Shown in pieces: positions 35,501-43,660 of a stretch of 64,000 nt of DNA (position 1 is the first letter of the stretch; every line of letters starts with the position of its first letter). Under the pieces are notes generated by a model that saw only the letters and a program-made list of their open reading frames with translations, was not told the origin of the DNA and made no database searches. The stretch is from Oscillospiraceae bacterium (GTDB lineage Bacteria > Bacillota > Clostridia > Oscillospirales > Ruminococcaceae), in the NCBI GenBank assembly GCA_017468365.1, contig JAFUIS010000017.1, forward strand, positions 1-64,000, written 5' to 3'. Position numbers and translations under genes: made by a program.

Positions 35501-35811
35501 TTTTTATAATAAGAAAGATTGTCGCGGCATGCGGAAAGAGCCGCGCCCATTATCAAAAGCTTTGCGGTTTCGTCGGTATATTCGCCGGCAATTCCGCCAA
35601 AGGTGCGGAAAATGCTGTTGCAAAGGCGCGAAAAACCAAGCACCTCAACGTTCTGTGCCTTTGCAGGGCCGAGACGTTCCGAAAGAAGCTTTTCACTTTC
35701 AAAAGAGAACTGTTCGGGAACGATGAGATATGCGGAATTTTCCTCGGCAATATGCTGATAAAGAAGGCTTCGCCTTGCTTCTTCGTTGGTTCCGATTATG
35801 AACCGCAGCAT
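32497..35811 (-). CDS. addB: ATP-dependent helicase/nuclease subunit B
   Basis: 1104 aa. N-terminal FIIGTNEEARRSLLYQHI, the VPEQFSFESEKLL segment, inactive helicase-like domains and a C-terminal nuclease (VRVVDYKSGSKTF) are present. The four cysteines of the iron-sulfur staple are YEQCPFSYF plus the C-terminal C-x2-C-x5-C cluster (CDWCSYKAVC). In AddAB this subunit recognises Chi. The ATG at 35811 follows AAAGGCGGTGA, the same site used by addA. About ten TGAGCAC words lie in addB and addA together. Confidence 0.96.
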   Translation of the reverse strand: MLRFIIGTNEEARRSLLYQHIAEENSAYLIVPEQFSFESEKLLSERLGPAKAQNVEVLGFSRLCNSIFRTFGGIAGEYTDETAKLLIMGAALSACRDNLSYYKKNIHGAPFIKKLVETDSELKNAGVSSSDLLRLSEKGGTLGEKAADLSAVFELYDSMLEKSWLDPLSDIKRACEILFEHDFFGKKAVFIDNFTGFTGSEFKLLTAVIRQSPTVEISLCCDSVYDRTGGTGLFSKTQRTASRLERIAKENGVSVETPVFAETENDRRPAGIIDLEENFLRSSSPKGENKGEVVLISASDPYEEANFVAAKARQLAEEGYRWRDMAVIARSLSPYEHALPGAFEKAGVPLYLDRTSDLSAHPLSAFISASLSAVRGNFALADIMRILKTGIIAASEEEVAEFENYCFIWNIRGKLFLSPFTGNPEGFTERGEIDEEALLRINSLREKVIMPLEKLKTRLYSADGKEFSEALYDYLCECEVTEGLRRLYDGFAEKGEISEAEKLDSFWNCVVAALDKFSFALEGVRLEEGTLGKLFELVLAESKIGVLPQTLDCVSAGTADRMRPSDIKIVFILGLCDGIFPAPPSNGSLFTDEDRRVMQENGLDVSDGQNDALLSERMYAYTAFTSASEKVFALYHRYDIAAAEAAPSVLIRRLKEAVLPLEEKTVSSFGEELWLCSESFAFERLASFGKTSLPEGEAIRKHLSKKELWNDRAQKLGKPVLPSEFSITDPQNARKLFGERFRLSPSRIETYEQCPFSYFIGAGLMLKDRRKAELSPLSAGSLIHFALQKIIFAHGGSGISKLSDAELRAEIDAVLKAYLDDFMNSEKDKTARFMCLYRRIAGFLTRLIRRIGNEFAVSEFEPYAFEMPVKSGSEAGFYRLVTPDGIEISVEGIIDRVDVLNKNGSRYVRVVDYKSGSKTFELCDVFYGINIQMLVYLFSIWENGSGNLSGSTPAGVLYMPAKDSPSTMSRNAEPEKVAAELQKKFRMNGLLLDDPDVLNAMEPGLKGIFIPVSGKNGTYKGSVASIAELGKIKSHVDSLLIEMATELSEGRISALPYRKKDKTSCDWCSYKAVCRRSENEPMNEHLSFANDEFYKLVKGGEELG

Positions 35812-35902
35812 TTTTTTCACCGCCTTTCAGCAAAAACTTATACATATTAATAATAGCACAAAGGCGCAAAAAAAGGTAGAGAAAAACCTTTTTGAAGTGC
35901 GA

Positions 35903-35931
35903 TTTACAGCTCCTTTCTTTTATGGTAAGAT
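35903..35931 (+). promoter_or_regulatory. Sigma-A promoter
   Basis: TTTACA (35903-35908), a 17-nt spacer and TAAGAT (35926-35931), about 30 bp before the SagB-type gene. Confidence 0.7.
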
Positions 35932-35963
35932 AGGGTCAAAGAAAAAAAGGAGGCTTTTTGGCG

Positions 35964-36809
35964 ATGCTTGACGAAAAAACCAAAAAAGAACTTATACAAA
36001 AAGGCCGCACCTTTATGAAAGGTTACCGGGACGAGGATATTACCGCCGACGATGATTATAACCCTTCGGATCAACAGTTAAGACTGCCACAGCCGCCGCT
36101 TTGCAAAGCGCCCATGGCCTGTGAAGAAGAAAGAACGGCGCTTTCTCTTGATTTTTCAAATCTTTCCCTTAAAAACGACGTCATGGCTCTTATCCGCGAC
36201 AGAAGAAGCTCAAGGGTCTATACCGAAGAAAAAATGACCCTTGACGAGCTTTCGTTCCTTCTTTGGGCAACCCAGGGAATAAAAAGCATCCGTGGAAAAA
36301 GCTACGCCACCATAAGGACCGTTCCCTGCGGCGGCGCAAGACACGAATTTGAAACCTATCTTATGGTGAGAAAGGTCGAAGGCCTTAAAGAGGGACTTTA
36401 TCACTATCTTCCCATGGAACACGCGCTCGAATTCCTCGGCGAAGTTGAAAACATGGATGCCGTCATTTCACAGACCGTTGTGGGACAAAAATGGGCGGCA
36501 AAGGCAAACGTTGTTTTCTATTGGACAATGGTCGCTTACAGAGCCGAATGGCGCTATGGCACCCACGCCCACAGAGTAGCACTCATCGATGCGGGACATC
36601 TTGGCCAGAACCTCTATCTCGGAGCCACAGCTCTCGGTCTTGGTACCTGCGGTATCGGTGCTTTTTCTCACGATATCTGCAACGAGGTTTTCAAAATCGA
36701 CGGCGATGAAGAATATACGGTCTATATAGCGCCCGTAGGTACCGTAAGACCCGAGGATAAATCCGCCGAAGCCGCATTTTATAAATTCGTCGAGGACGAA
36801 GGACTTTAA
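35964..36809 (+). CDS. SagB/ThcOx-type nitroreductase-fold oxidoreductase
   Basis: 281 aa. The nitroreductase-like FMN domain carries RDRRSSRVYTEEKMTLDELS (about 75-95), TVPCGGARHEFETYL and the C-terminal LYLGATALGLGTCGIGAFS. This architecture is called the SagB-type dehydrogenase family, members of which oxidise azolines in peptide maturation. No YcaO or precursor-peptide gene is nearby, so it may act alone on an unknown substrate. The ATG at 35964 is ten bases after AAGGAGG; a TTG two codons earlier is an alternative. Confidence 0.88.
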   Translation: MLDEKTKKELIQKGRTFMKGYRDEDITADDDYNPSDQQLRLPQPPLCKAPMACEEERTALSLDFSNLSLKNDVMALIRDRRSSRVYTEEKMTLDELSFLLWATQGIKSIRGKSYATIRTVPCGGARHEFETYLMVRKVEGLKEGLYHYLPMEHALEFLGEVENMDAVISQTVVGQKWAAKANVVFYWTMVAYRAEWRYGTHAHRVALIDAGHLGQNLYLGATALGLGTCGIGAFSHDICNEVFKIDGDEEYTVYIAPVGTVRPEDKSAEAAFYKFVEDEGL

Positions 36810-36811
36810 AA

Positions 36812-36837
36812 AAGCTTCCGCTTATGAGGAAGTTTTT
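36812..36837 (+). terminator. Weak terminator-like hairpin
   Basis: Stem CTTCC/GGAAG with a loop of about 8 nt and TTTTT, directly after the SagB-type gene and directly before a REP-like palindrome. Confidence 0.45.
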
Positions 36838-36862
36838 CGGAACGGTCAAGACCGTTCCCTAC
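36838..36862 (-). repeat. REP-like palindrome, intergenic copy
   Basis: Read on the minus strand it is GTAGGGAACGGTCTTGACCG then TTCCG, a perfect 9-bp stem with a GTAG head. The same GTAGGGAACG...CGTTCCG layout occurs twice inside the RAYT gene (43858-43885 and 44044-44071). Confidence 0.65.
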
Positions 36863-36888
36863 ATTGAAAACACCGACTTGATAAAAAC

Positions 36889-36918
36889 AAAAAAGCACCG
36901 CGTTTGCGGTGCTTTTTT
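36889..36918 (+). terminator. Bidirectional terminator
   Basis: Stem GCACCGC/GCGGTGC with a GTTT loop, A-run on the left and T-run on the right, between convergent genes. Confidence 0.9.
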
Positions 36919-36932
36919 ATTTGGCAGAAAAT

Positions 36933-39134
36933 TTATCCGATAACCACTACGCCGGGTTCGTCGCCCTCGTCTTCAAAAATACCGGAAAGGGAACCTCCGC
37001 CATAACAGGCTGTGCAGGTTCCGGGCATATTGTCTTTTTTGTACCAGCCGGTGGCAGTGGTGGTGCAGGCAGCGCCTGCAAGGTCACCGGAAACGGTGCA
37101 GTAAGCAGCGGAAACAACGTTGTTGCTTACGGGGAAAGTAACGTTCGGGTCTTCGCCCACCATTACGTCAGCCATAATCGCTTTCCAGATCTTGGGGGTG
37201 GGATAGGTCTGGTAGATGATCTCTTTCATTCCCTCGGAATAACCGAGCCATACAACGCCGAGATACTGGGGAGTCATTCCCACAAACCAAAGGTCGGTGT
37301 TGTCGGAAGCGGAACCGGTTTTTCCCGCAACGGTGTAACCGGGGATATTGGCGGTGCGTCCGGTGCCTTCGGGACCGTAAACAACGCGCTGGCAAAGCTT
37401 GTTGAGAATGGTCGAGGTTTCGGAAGAAAGAACACGTTCCGGTGCGGTATCCGCTTTAAGGACCACCGCGCCCTCGCTGTCAAGAACAAGGGTGTAGGAA
37501 TGGGGCTTGATATACAGTCCGCCGTTGCCTATCATCTGATAAGCGCCCGCAAGTTCAATGGGCGAAACGCCGTAGGTGAAAGAGCCGAGAGCCATAGGCG
37601 CAACGGCAACGTCGTTGTTGGTGCCGGTGTCGATAAGGGTCGAAATATGAAGCTTCTGGGTAAGGAAGTCAAATACCGTTCTCGGAGTAAGAAGAGTTAC
37701 AAGTTTTACCGGAATGGTGTTTATGGACTTCTGTACCGCAGTGTCAACGGTTACGTCGCCGAGATAACCTGCGTAATAGTTTACGGGCCAGTCGGTTTTG
37801 AATGTGGTGCTGCCTTCCGTCTCGCCGGCTTTATAAATAGGTTCATCGGTGATGACGGTGGAGAAGGTGATAAGGTCGTTTTCAAGGGCAAGAGCATAGG
37901 AAGAAATGGGCTTTATGGTGGAGCCGATATGCCTTTGTCCGTGGGCGGCGATGTTGAAAAGGCGGGAACCGGTCTTTTCGCCTTTTCCGCCGACTATTGC
38001 AACAACTTCGCCGTTGAAGTTAAGGCAGACAAAAGCGGAATCGGGCTGTTCCTTGTTAAGAACGCGCTCAAAATTGTCAACGTCCTCGTAATATTCTTCC
38101 GCGATGTTCTGGATGCGGTTGTCAACGGTGGCATAAATTCTGTAACCGCCGTTATAAAGGTTATATTCGGCGGTCTTTTTATCCCAGCCGTATTCGTCCA
38201 TAAGTCCGGCGATAACGTCGTCGATAAGATAATCGATGAACCAGGAGGTGTATTTTCCGGATTCTTTTCCGGTTATCTGGCCTTTGGAAGTTACGATATC
38301 TTCATTGATAAGGACGTCGTATTCGGCTTTGTCGATATAGCCCACTTCAAGCATCTCGCCGTAAATATATTCGCGGCGGGTCTTGTTGTTTTCCGGGTGG
38401 CCGAAAGGTTCATAGATACTGGGATTGTTGGTGATGGCAACAAGTCCGACGCACTCGTTGAGGGTGAGTTCGGAAACATCTTTGTTGTAATACATATTTG
38501 CAGCAGCCTGAACGCCGCAGGTGTTGTAACCAAGAGCAATGACGTTGAGGTAAGCTTCAAGTATCTGTTCCTTGGAATATTTCTTTTCAAGGGCAAGGGC
38601 GTTGAAAATTTCTTTTACCTTACGGTCGATTCTAACGTCTTTTTCGCCGGTGACGTTTTTGATAAGCTGCTGGGTAATGGTGGAACCGCCGCCCATATCT
38701 CCGCCGGTAAGAAAACCGAGGGTTGCCTGAATGGTACGGGCAAAGTCAACGCCCTGGTGCTGCCAAAAGCGCTTGTCCTCTGCGGCAACGGTGGCGTCGA
38801 TAAGATATTTCGGAAATTCGTCATAATCCGCCCAGATAAGCTTTCCGCTTTCGCCGTAAAGCTTGGTATCCTCTTCAAAAACTCCGGTTTCGGAATCCTT
38901 GGTATAGATTATGGTGGTATAGCTCAGTTCAAGCTGGTCAAGGTCAAGTTCGTCGGCATCGTCGACCATTCCGAGAATGACCGTGGCAAGAACGCAGCCG
39001 ATGATACAGCCGCTTATGATGATTACGGAAAGAACGGTCACAAGACCTCTTCCCAAAAAGCGGAAGAACCCTTTAAGTATCCTGAGCCAGGCGGGGGTTT
39101 CCTTCGGCTGATCATTTTTGTTTTTTGATTGCAT
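36933..39134 (-). CDS. Class A penicillin-binding protein (transglycosylase/transpeptidase)
   Basis: 733 aa. One N-terminal membrane helix (about 30-55) is followed by a GT51 glycosyltransferase with catalytic Glu in VAAEDKRFWQHQGVD and GGGSTITQQLIKN. The transpeptidase has Ser in GSTIKP, SIN as the second motif and KTG in VAGKTGSASDN. It polymerises and cross-links peptidoglycan outside the membrane. The C-terminal tail has several Cys (TVSGDLAGAACTTTATGW, GTCTACYGGG), unusual for a PBP1A and possibly disulfide-bonded or metal-binding. AGGGGAGG precedes the start. Confidence 0.95.
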   Translation of the reverse strand: MQSKNKNDQPKETPAWLRILKGFFRFLGRGLVTVLSVIIISGCIIGCVLATVILGMVDDADELDLDQLELSYTTIIYTKDSETGVFEEDTKLYGESGKLIWADYDEFPKYLIDATVAAEDKRFWQHQGVDFARTIQATLGFLTGGDMGGGSTITQQLIKNVTGEKDVRIDRKVKEIFNALALEKKYSKEQILEAYLNVIALGYNTCGVQAAANMYYNKDVSELTLNECVGLVAITNNPSIYEPFGHPENNKTRREYIYGEMLEVGYIDKAEYDVLINEDIVTSKGQITGKESGKYTSWFIDYLIDDVIAGLMDEYGWDKKTAEYNLYNGGYRIYATVDNRIQNIAEEYYEDVDNFERVLNKEQPDSAFVCLNFNGEVVAIVGGKGEKTGSRLFNIAAHGQRHIGSTIKPISSYALALENDLITFSTVITDEPIYKAGETEGSTTFKTDWPVNYYAGYLGDVTVDTAVQKSINTIPVKLVTLLTPRTVFDFLTQKLHISTLIDTGTNNDVAVAPMALGSFTYGVSPIELAGAYQMIGNGGLYIKPHSYTLVLDSEGAVVLKADTAPERVLSSETSTILNKLCQRVVYGPEGTGRTANIPGYTVAGKTGSASDNTDLWFVGMTPQYLGVVWLGYSEGMKEIIYQTYPTPKIWKAIMADVMVGEDPNVTFPVSNNVVSAAYCTVSGDLAGAACTTTATGWYKKDNMPGTCTACYGGGSLSGIFEDEGDEPGVVVIG

Positions 39135-39286
39135 TTATCTGTCCTCCCCTGCAAATGGGATAAACCTTTTTTATAAAAAGGAAAAAAATCATCGTCGTTA
39201 ATATTATTATACCTTGCGGGATGATTATTTGATGAACATCCTGTTAAAAATAACTTCGGAAAATATTCGAAAAGGGGTTATTTTTA

Positions 39287-39616
39287 ATGGAACACACCTT
39301 TTTGGCCGCTTTGGCGGCAATTTTTGTAACCGCGGCGGCGGTGGTTTTTGCGATGTCGCTTTCAAAAGCTCCGGAAAAAACGGAAGAAGCGGTTTTTGAA
39401 ACCGCCGTTTCAAAAGCGGAAGAACCGCAAAAAACGGTGCTGGGCGTTTTTGAAGGAAAACTCGCGGTTTTTGAAGGCGAAAGCGCCTATCCGAACAGGG
39501 TGTTCGATTTTATGGTAAGAACTCTTCCGCCAAAGGACCAGAAGGCTCTTTCCGAAGGGATAACAGTTTTTTCGGAAGAGGAACTTTTGCGCCTTCTGGA
39601 AGATTATATGTCCTAG
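39287..39616 (+). CDS. Small secreted or anchored protein, BofC C-terminal-like
   Basis: 109 aa. An N-terminal hydrophobic segment (about 5-22) is followed by a domain with GVFEGKLAVFEGE...VRTLPPKDQKALSEGITVFSEEELLRLLEDYMS. That pattern (strand G.LAVF, LP..D...L..GI, LLEDY) is like the BofC C-terminal domain seen in Clostridia; I know it only from memory. Where studied in Bacillus, BofC inhibits the SpoIVB signalling protease. AAAAGGGG precedes the ATG. Its stop abuts the rpoD stop. Confidence 0.62.
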   Translation: MEHTFLAALAAIFVTAAAVVFAMSLSKAPEKTEEAVFETAVSKAEEPQKTVLGVFEGKLAVFEGESAYPNRVFDFMVRTLPPKDQKALSEGITVFSEEELLRLLEDYMS

Positions 39617-40714
39617 TTAGTCAATGAAATCCTTGAGCTTTTTGCTGCGGCTGGGATGACGGAGTTTGCGAAGGGCTTTTGCTTCGATCTGACGGATACG
39701 CTCACGGGTTACGCTGAATTCCTTGCCGACTTCTTCAAGGGTTCTGGGACGGCCGTCATCAAGACCGAAACGAAGACGAAGAACTTTTTCTTCTCTGGGG
39801 GTAAGGGTTTTGAGAACGTCCGCAAGCTGCTCTTTGAGAAGAGTGTGGGAAGCTGCGTCTGCGGGTGCGGGTGCGTCGTCGTCGGGAATAAAGTCGCCGA
39901 GGTGGCTGTCTTCTTCTTCGCCGATAGGAGTTTCGAGAGAAACGGGTTCCTGAGCGACTCTCATGATCTCGCGGACTTTGTCGGTGGGCATATCAAGCTC
40001 TGCGGCGATTTCTTCCGCGGTGGGTTCGTGGCCGTTCTGGTGAAGAAGCTGGGAGCTTACTTTTTTAACTTTGTTGATGGTTTCGACCATGTGTACCGGG
40101 ATACGAATGGTTCTTGCCTGGTCTGCAATGGCGCGGGTGATAGCCTGACGGATCCACCAGGTTGCATAGGTGGAGAATTTGAAGCCTTTGGTGTGGTCAA
40201 ATTTTTCAACCGCTTTGATAAGACCGAGGTTGCCTTCCTGGATAAGGTCGAGGAACTGCATTCCGCGTCCTACGTAACGTTTTGCAATGGAAACAACAAG
40301 ACGAAGGTTTGCTTCGGAAAGGCGTTTTCTTGCTTTTGCGCTTTTAACTGCGTCGCCGCTTGCCATTTCTTCGGCAAGTCTTACTTCCTCTTCGGGAGTA
40401 AGAAGCGGAACGCGGCCGATTTCTTTAAGATAAACTTTTACCGGGTCGTCAATGTTGATGCCCTCGATAATGGTGCCGTCCTCGTCAATGTTGTCGTTTT
40501 CGATGTCGGAAAGGTCGAAGTCAAGATCCGCAGTGGCGGAAAAATCTTCGATGATTTCGATGTTGTTGCTTTCAAGAATGTCATAAAGCTTATCGACCTG
40601 TTCAACTTCGAAGTCCATTTCTTCGATAAAATCGGTTATTTCTTTGGTGGTAAGCTTTCCTTTGGATTTTCCGTTTTCAATAAGTTCGGAAAGAGTGGTT
40701 TTCTTTTCTGCCAT
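39617..40714 (-). CDS. rpoD: RNA polymerase primary sigma factor
   Basis: 365 aa. An acidic region 1.1-like N-terminus is followed by region 1.2 ([22 protein letters not shown]), region 2 ([31 protein letters not shown]), region 3 and region 4 ([39 protein letters not shown]). The ATG at 40714 follows AGGGGG; the longer frame overlaps dnaG and is not a gene. Last gene of dgt-dnaG-rpoD. No clear terminator separates it from the convergent 39287-39616 gene. Confidence 0.97.
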   Translation of the reverse strand: MAEKKTTLSELIENGKSKGKLTTKEITDFIEEMDFEVEQVDKLYDILESNNIEIIEDFSATADLDFDLSDIENDNIDEDGTIIEGINIDDPVKVYLKEIGRVPLLTPEEEVRLAEEMASGDAVKSAKARKRLSEANLRLVVSIAKRYVGRGMQFLDLIQEGNLGLIKAVEKFDHTKGFKFSTYATWWIRQAITRAIADQARTIRIPVHMVETINKVKKVSSQLLHQNGHEPTAEEIAAELDMPTDKVREIMRVAQEPVSLETPIGEEEDSHLGDFIPDDDAPAPADAASHTLLKEQLADVLKTLTPREEKVLRLRFGLDDGRPRTLEEVGKEFSVTRERIRQIEAKALRKLRHPSRSKKLKDFID

Positions 40715-40760
40715 TTTAAAATTCCCCCTGAAAAAATCTATGGTATGTTGTTGGGTTTCG

Positions 40761-42515
40761 TTATTTTTTTGCCCGGCGCATTTTTTCGATATATGCCGCA
40801 AGTTCCGCGCCGGAAAGTTCGCCGATTTCCTTATCGGTTTTCTTTTCTTTAAGGCGGGAAAGAGTTCTTGCCGCTTCGGCGGCATCTTCTGCGGAATACC
40901 GGTGCTCACGGGCGATATGTGCAAGGCGCGCGGCAATGTTTTGCTGCTCAAGGGTAAAATCTTCACCGAAAAGCGTAAGCGAAACCTCTGCGCCGGTGCT
41001 CAAAGTACTCAGAAGCTTTTCATAAAAAAGCCGGTAAAGTTCACAGACAAGGTCCGAAGGCGAAACCAGCGTGCTCACGGTGCTCAAAGCCTCGGGATTT
41101 CTTATCAGCGCTCCGATAAGCCTTTCTTCCGCTGCGGCGGAAGCAGGATTTTTCAGTTTTTCCGGAACGGCGCCGGCAAAGGTGGTTGCCTGAACGCTTT
41201 GGCCGCTTATGGCCTTTGCGCCTTCGGCTCTTGCCCGGCGTTTGATCTTTGTCTGTACCTGAGCAAGGATTCCTTCCTTTGTGGTGCCGTAATCCCTTGC
41301 AAGTTTTGCCGCCCAGACTTCGCGTTCAAGCGGGTTTTTCATTCCCGCAAGAAGGTTCACCGCCTCTTTAAGGGCCATTATCTTGCCTTCGGGCGTTTCG
41401 GTGTCATATTTCGCGCCGATTTTTGAAAGTTCGTATTCGGTGGAGCCGGCGCTTTGTTCAATAAGCTTTTTGAACCGCGTTCCGCCGAATTTTTTGATAT
41501 ATTCGTCCGGGTCTTTTGCGTCCGGGATCGAAAGCACTTTTGTGCGGATGCCCACCTCGTCAAGAAGGGAAATGGCGCGCTTTGTCGCTTTCTGTCCTGC
41601 CTCGTCCGAGTCATAGGCAAGCACCGCTTCTTCAACGTAGGAAGAGGCCAGCCTGCACTGGTCAGAGGTGAGCGAAGTTCCGAGAGAGGCCACCGCTTCG
41701 GTAAAGCCTGCCTGGTGCATTGCGATAACGTCCATATATCCTTCGCAAAGGATAAGATGATCGAGTTTTTGCTTTTTTGCAAAGTTCAGCGCAAAGAGGT
41801 TTTTGGTTTTCTTAAAAACCGGAGTATCCGGCGAGTTGTAATATTTCGGGCCGTCGCCGCTCATTTTTCTTCCGCCGAATCCGATAACGTTGCCCCTGAG
41901 GTCTATTATGGGGAACATGACTCTGTCACGGAAAACGTCGTAATAACGGCCGCTTTTATTGCTCTTTCGTGAAAGCTGCGCCGCTTCCATATCCTCATAG
42001 CGATAGCCTTTTGAGGCAAGAAGGTCGGTGAGCCTTGTCCATTCATTTGGCGCATAGCCGAGGCCGAAATGCTTTATGGTCTTGGGCAAAAGTCCGCGCC
42101 CCAAAAGGTAATCCAGCGCTGCTTTTCCGCTTGGCTGCATAAGTTCGGAAAAATAAAACCTTGCAGCTTCCCGGTTCATTTCAAGAATTTTTGTTTTCAA
42201 AATCGCGGTCTTGTCTTCCGCCGCATCTTCCGGAACGGTCATTCCCGCTCTTTGGGCAAGAAATTTTATTGCCTCGACGTATTCAAGGTTTTCTATCCTT
42301 CGGATGAAACCGATAACGTCGCCGCCGGCGCCGCAGCCGAAACAATAAAACGACTGGCTTTCGGGATAAACGGTGAAAGAACCGGTTTTTTCGGAATGGA
42401 ACGGGCAAAGCCCGGTGGAGATCCTTCCGCGTTTTCGAAGCTGGACGTAGCTTGAAACGACGGATTCGATATCGCAGTTCATTTTAAGTTCTTCGATAAA
42501 ACTTTGCGGAATCAC
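40761..42515 (-). CDS. dnaG: DNA primase
   Basis: 584 aa. The N-terminal CHC2 zinc-binding domain is [13 protein letters not shown]...[13 protein letters not shown] (the usual EKTPSF is EKTGSF). The Toprim catalytic core has [18 protein letters not shown] and AYDSDEAGQ, and a DnaB-interacting helical C-terminus follows. It makes RNA primers at the replication fork. GTG start at 42515 with AAAGGAGG upstream. Four TGAGCAC words cluster around 40.9-41.1 kb near its C-terminus, two encoding the stretch L-S-T-V-S-T. Confidence 0.96.
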   Translation of the reverse strand: MIPQSFIEELKMNCDIESVVSSYVQLRKRGRISTGLCPFHSEKTGSFTVYPESQSFYCFGCGAGGDVIGFIRRIENLEYVEAIKFLAQRAGMTVPEDAAEDKTAILKTKILEMNREAARFYFSELMQPSGKAALDYLLGRGLLPKTIKHFGLGYAPNEWTRLTDLLASKGYRYEDMEAAQLSRKSNKSGRYYDVFRDRVMFPIIDLRGNVIGFGGRKMSGDGPKYYNSPDTPVFKKTKNLFALNFAKKQKLDHLILCEGYMDVIAMHQAGFTEAVASLGTSLTSDQCRLASSYVEEAVLAYDSDEAGQKATKRAISLLDEVGIRTKVLSIPDAKDPDEYIKKFGGTRFKKLIEQSAGSTEYELSKIGAKYDTETPEGKIMALKEAVNLLAGMKNPLEREVWAAKLARDYGTTKEGILAQVQTKIKRRARAEGAKAISGQSVQATTFAGAVPEKLKNPASAAAEERLIGALIRNPEALSTVSTLVSPSDLVCELYRLFYEKLLSTLSTGAEVSLTLFGEDFTLEQQNIAARLAHIAREHRYSAEDAAEAARTLSRLKEKKTDKEIGELSGAELAAYIEKMRRAKK

Positions 42516-42567
42516 GGCTTTGCCTCCTTTCTGATTCGCAGCGTCTCCCTTGCCTCAAGGAAAGGCT

Positions 42568-43566
42568 TTATTCTCTGCTCCAGCCTTTGGGAACGAAGAA
42601 ATCGTTATAAAGCTTTATGGCGTAACGGTCGCTCATGCCGCTGATATAGTCGCAGACGGCGCGGTCAAGTCCGTCGCGCATTGCGATGGACTGATATTCC
42701 GCCGGAAGAGCGTTGGGTGTTTCAAGAAAAAAGCCGTAAAGTTCTTTAACAAGCGCCTCGGCTTTGTGTTCCTGGGATTTGGCAACCGGGTTGGTGTAAA
42801 CGTTGGCGAACATGAATTCTTCAAGAAGCTTGCTCGCTTCGGCAACCTCCGGAGCCATTTTTATGTCGTCGTCGGAATTTTCGATGACGGAGGTTATCAT
42901 TTTGGAAAGGCGGGGAGTCGCTCCCTCGCCGAGGATTTCTTTTATCTCGGCGGGAACTGCCGCTTCGGCAAGAACTCCCGCTCTCACCGCGTCTTCAAAG
43001 TCGTGGTGAGCATAGGCGAAATGGTCCGCAAGTTTTACGATGCGGCCTTCGGGAGTATCGGCGGCTTTTCCTTTGGTGTGGCAAACGATTCCGTCGCGCA
43101 CCTCATAGGTAAGGTCAAGTCCTTCGCCGTCCCTTTCAAGGATATCGACGACGCGAAGGCTCTGTTCATAGTGGCGGAAGCCGCCGGGAGCCACCTCGTT
43201 AAGGGCTCTTTCGCCTGCGTGACCAAAAGGGGTGTGACCGAGGTCATGGCCGAGAGCGATAGCCTCGGTGAGGTTTTCGTTGAGGCGAAGCGCCACCGCC
43301 ATGGTCCTTGCAATCTGGGCAACTTCAAGGGTGTGGGTAAGACGGGTGCGGTAGTGGTCGCCTTCGGGGCTGAGGAAGACCTGGGTCTTATGCATAAGGC
43401 GGCGGAAAGCTTTGCAGTGGATTATTCTGTCGCGGTCGCGCTGAAAATCGGTTCTTATCCCATCGGAGGTGAGAGGACGAAGTCTTCCTTTGCTTTTGCA
43501 GGAAAGGGTCGCCATTGGCGAAAGAGTATCGCGTTCAAGCTGTTCGGTCATTTCACGGACGGTCAA
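42568..43566 (-). CDS. dgt: dGTP triphosphohydrolase (HD domain)
   Basis: 332 aa. HD-domain metal ligands are visible: RLTHTLEVAQIAR, then the HDLGHTPFGHAGE motif, with KLADHFAYAHHDFEDA further on. It hydrolyses dGTP (or dNTPs) to the nucleoside and tripolyphosphate and so affects dNTP pools. The start is TTG at 43566 after AAAAGGAGGCGG; an ATG five codons later is possible. First gene of dgt-dnaG-rpoD, a common Firmicute order. Confidence 0.94.
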   Translation of the reverse strand: MTVREMTEQLERDTLSPMATLSCKSKGRLRPLTSDGIRTDFQRDRDRIIHCKAFRRLMHKTQVFLSPEGDHYRTRLTHTLEVAQIARTMAVALRLNENLTEAIALGHDLGHTPFGHAGERALNEVAPGGFRHYEQSLRVVDILERDGEGLDLTYEVRDGIVCHTKGKAADTPEGRIVKLADHFAYAHHDFEDAVRAGVLAEAAVPAEIKEILGEGATPRLSKMITSVIENSDDDIKMAPEVAEASKLLEEFMFANVYTNPVAKSQEHKAEALVKELYGFFLETPNALPAEYQSIAMRDGLDRAVCDYISGMSDRYAIKLYNDFFVPKGWSRE

Positions 43567-43600
43567 ATTTTCCGCCTCCTTTTCGTTAAAATCTGTCTTT

Positions 43601-43628
43601 CATATACTATATACGCCGAAATTTTCAA
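43601..43628 (-). promoter_or_regulatory. Probable promoter of dgt-dnaG-rpoD
   Basis: On the minus strand TTGAAA (43623-43628), a 16-nt spacer and TATATG (43601-43606), about 35 bp before dgt. Confidence 0.45.
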
Positions 43629-43660
43629 AAAACCTTCTTTTTTATTAATAAAAATAAAAT

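Noticed and set aside
36909-39128. A 739-codon open frame on the plus strand opposite the PBP gene, and similar long antisense frames (for example 24017-25390, 15796-17244, 49900-50820).
   Set aside because: They lack ribosome sites and recognisable domains, and mirror genes with strong motifs. Long antisense frames arise from the codon bias of this genome.
40715-40966. Longer rpoD frame starting at 40966.
   Set aside because: It overlaps the end of dnaG and has no ribosome site; ATG 40714 with AGGGGG fits the family start.
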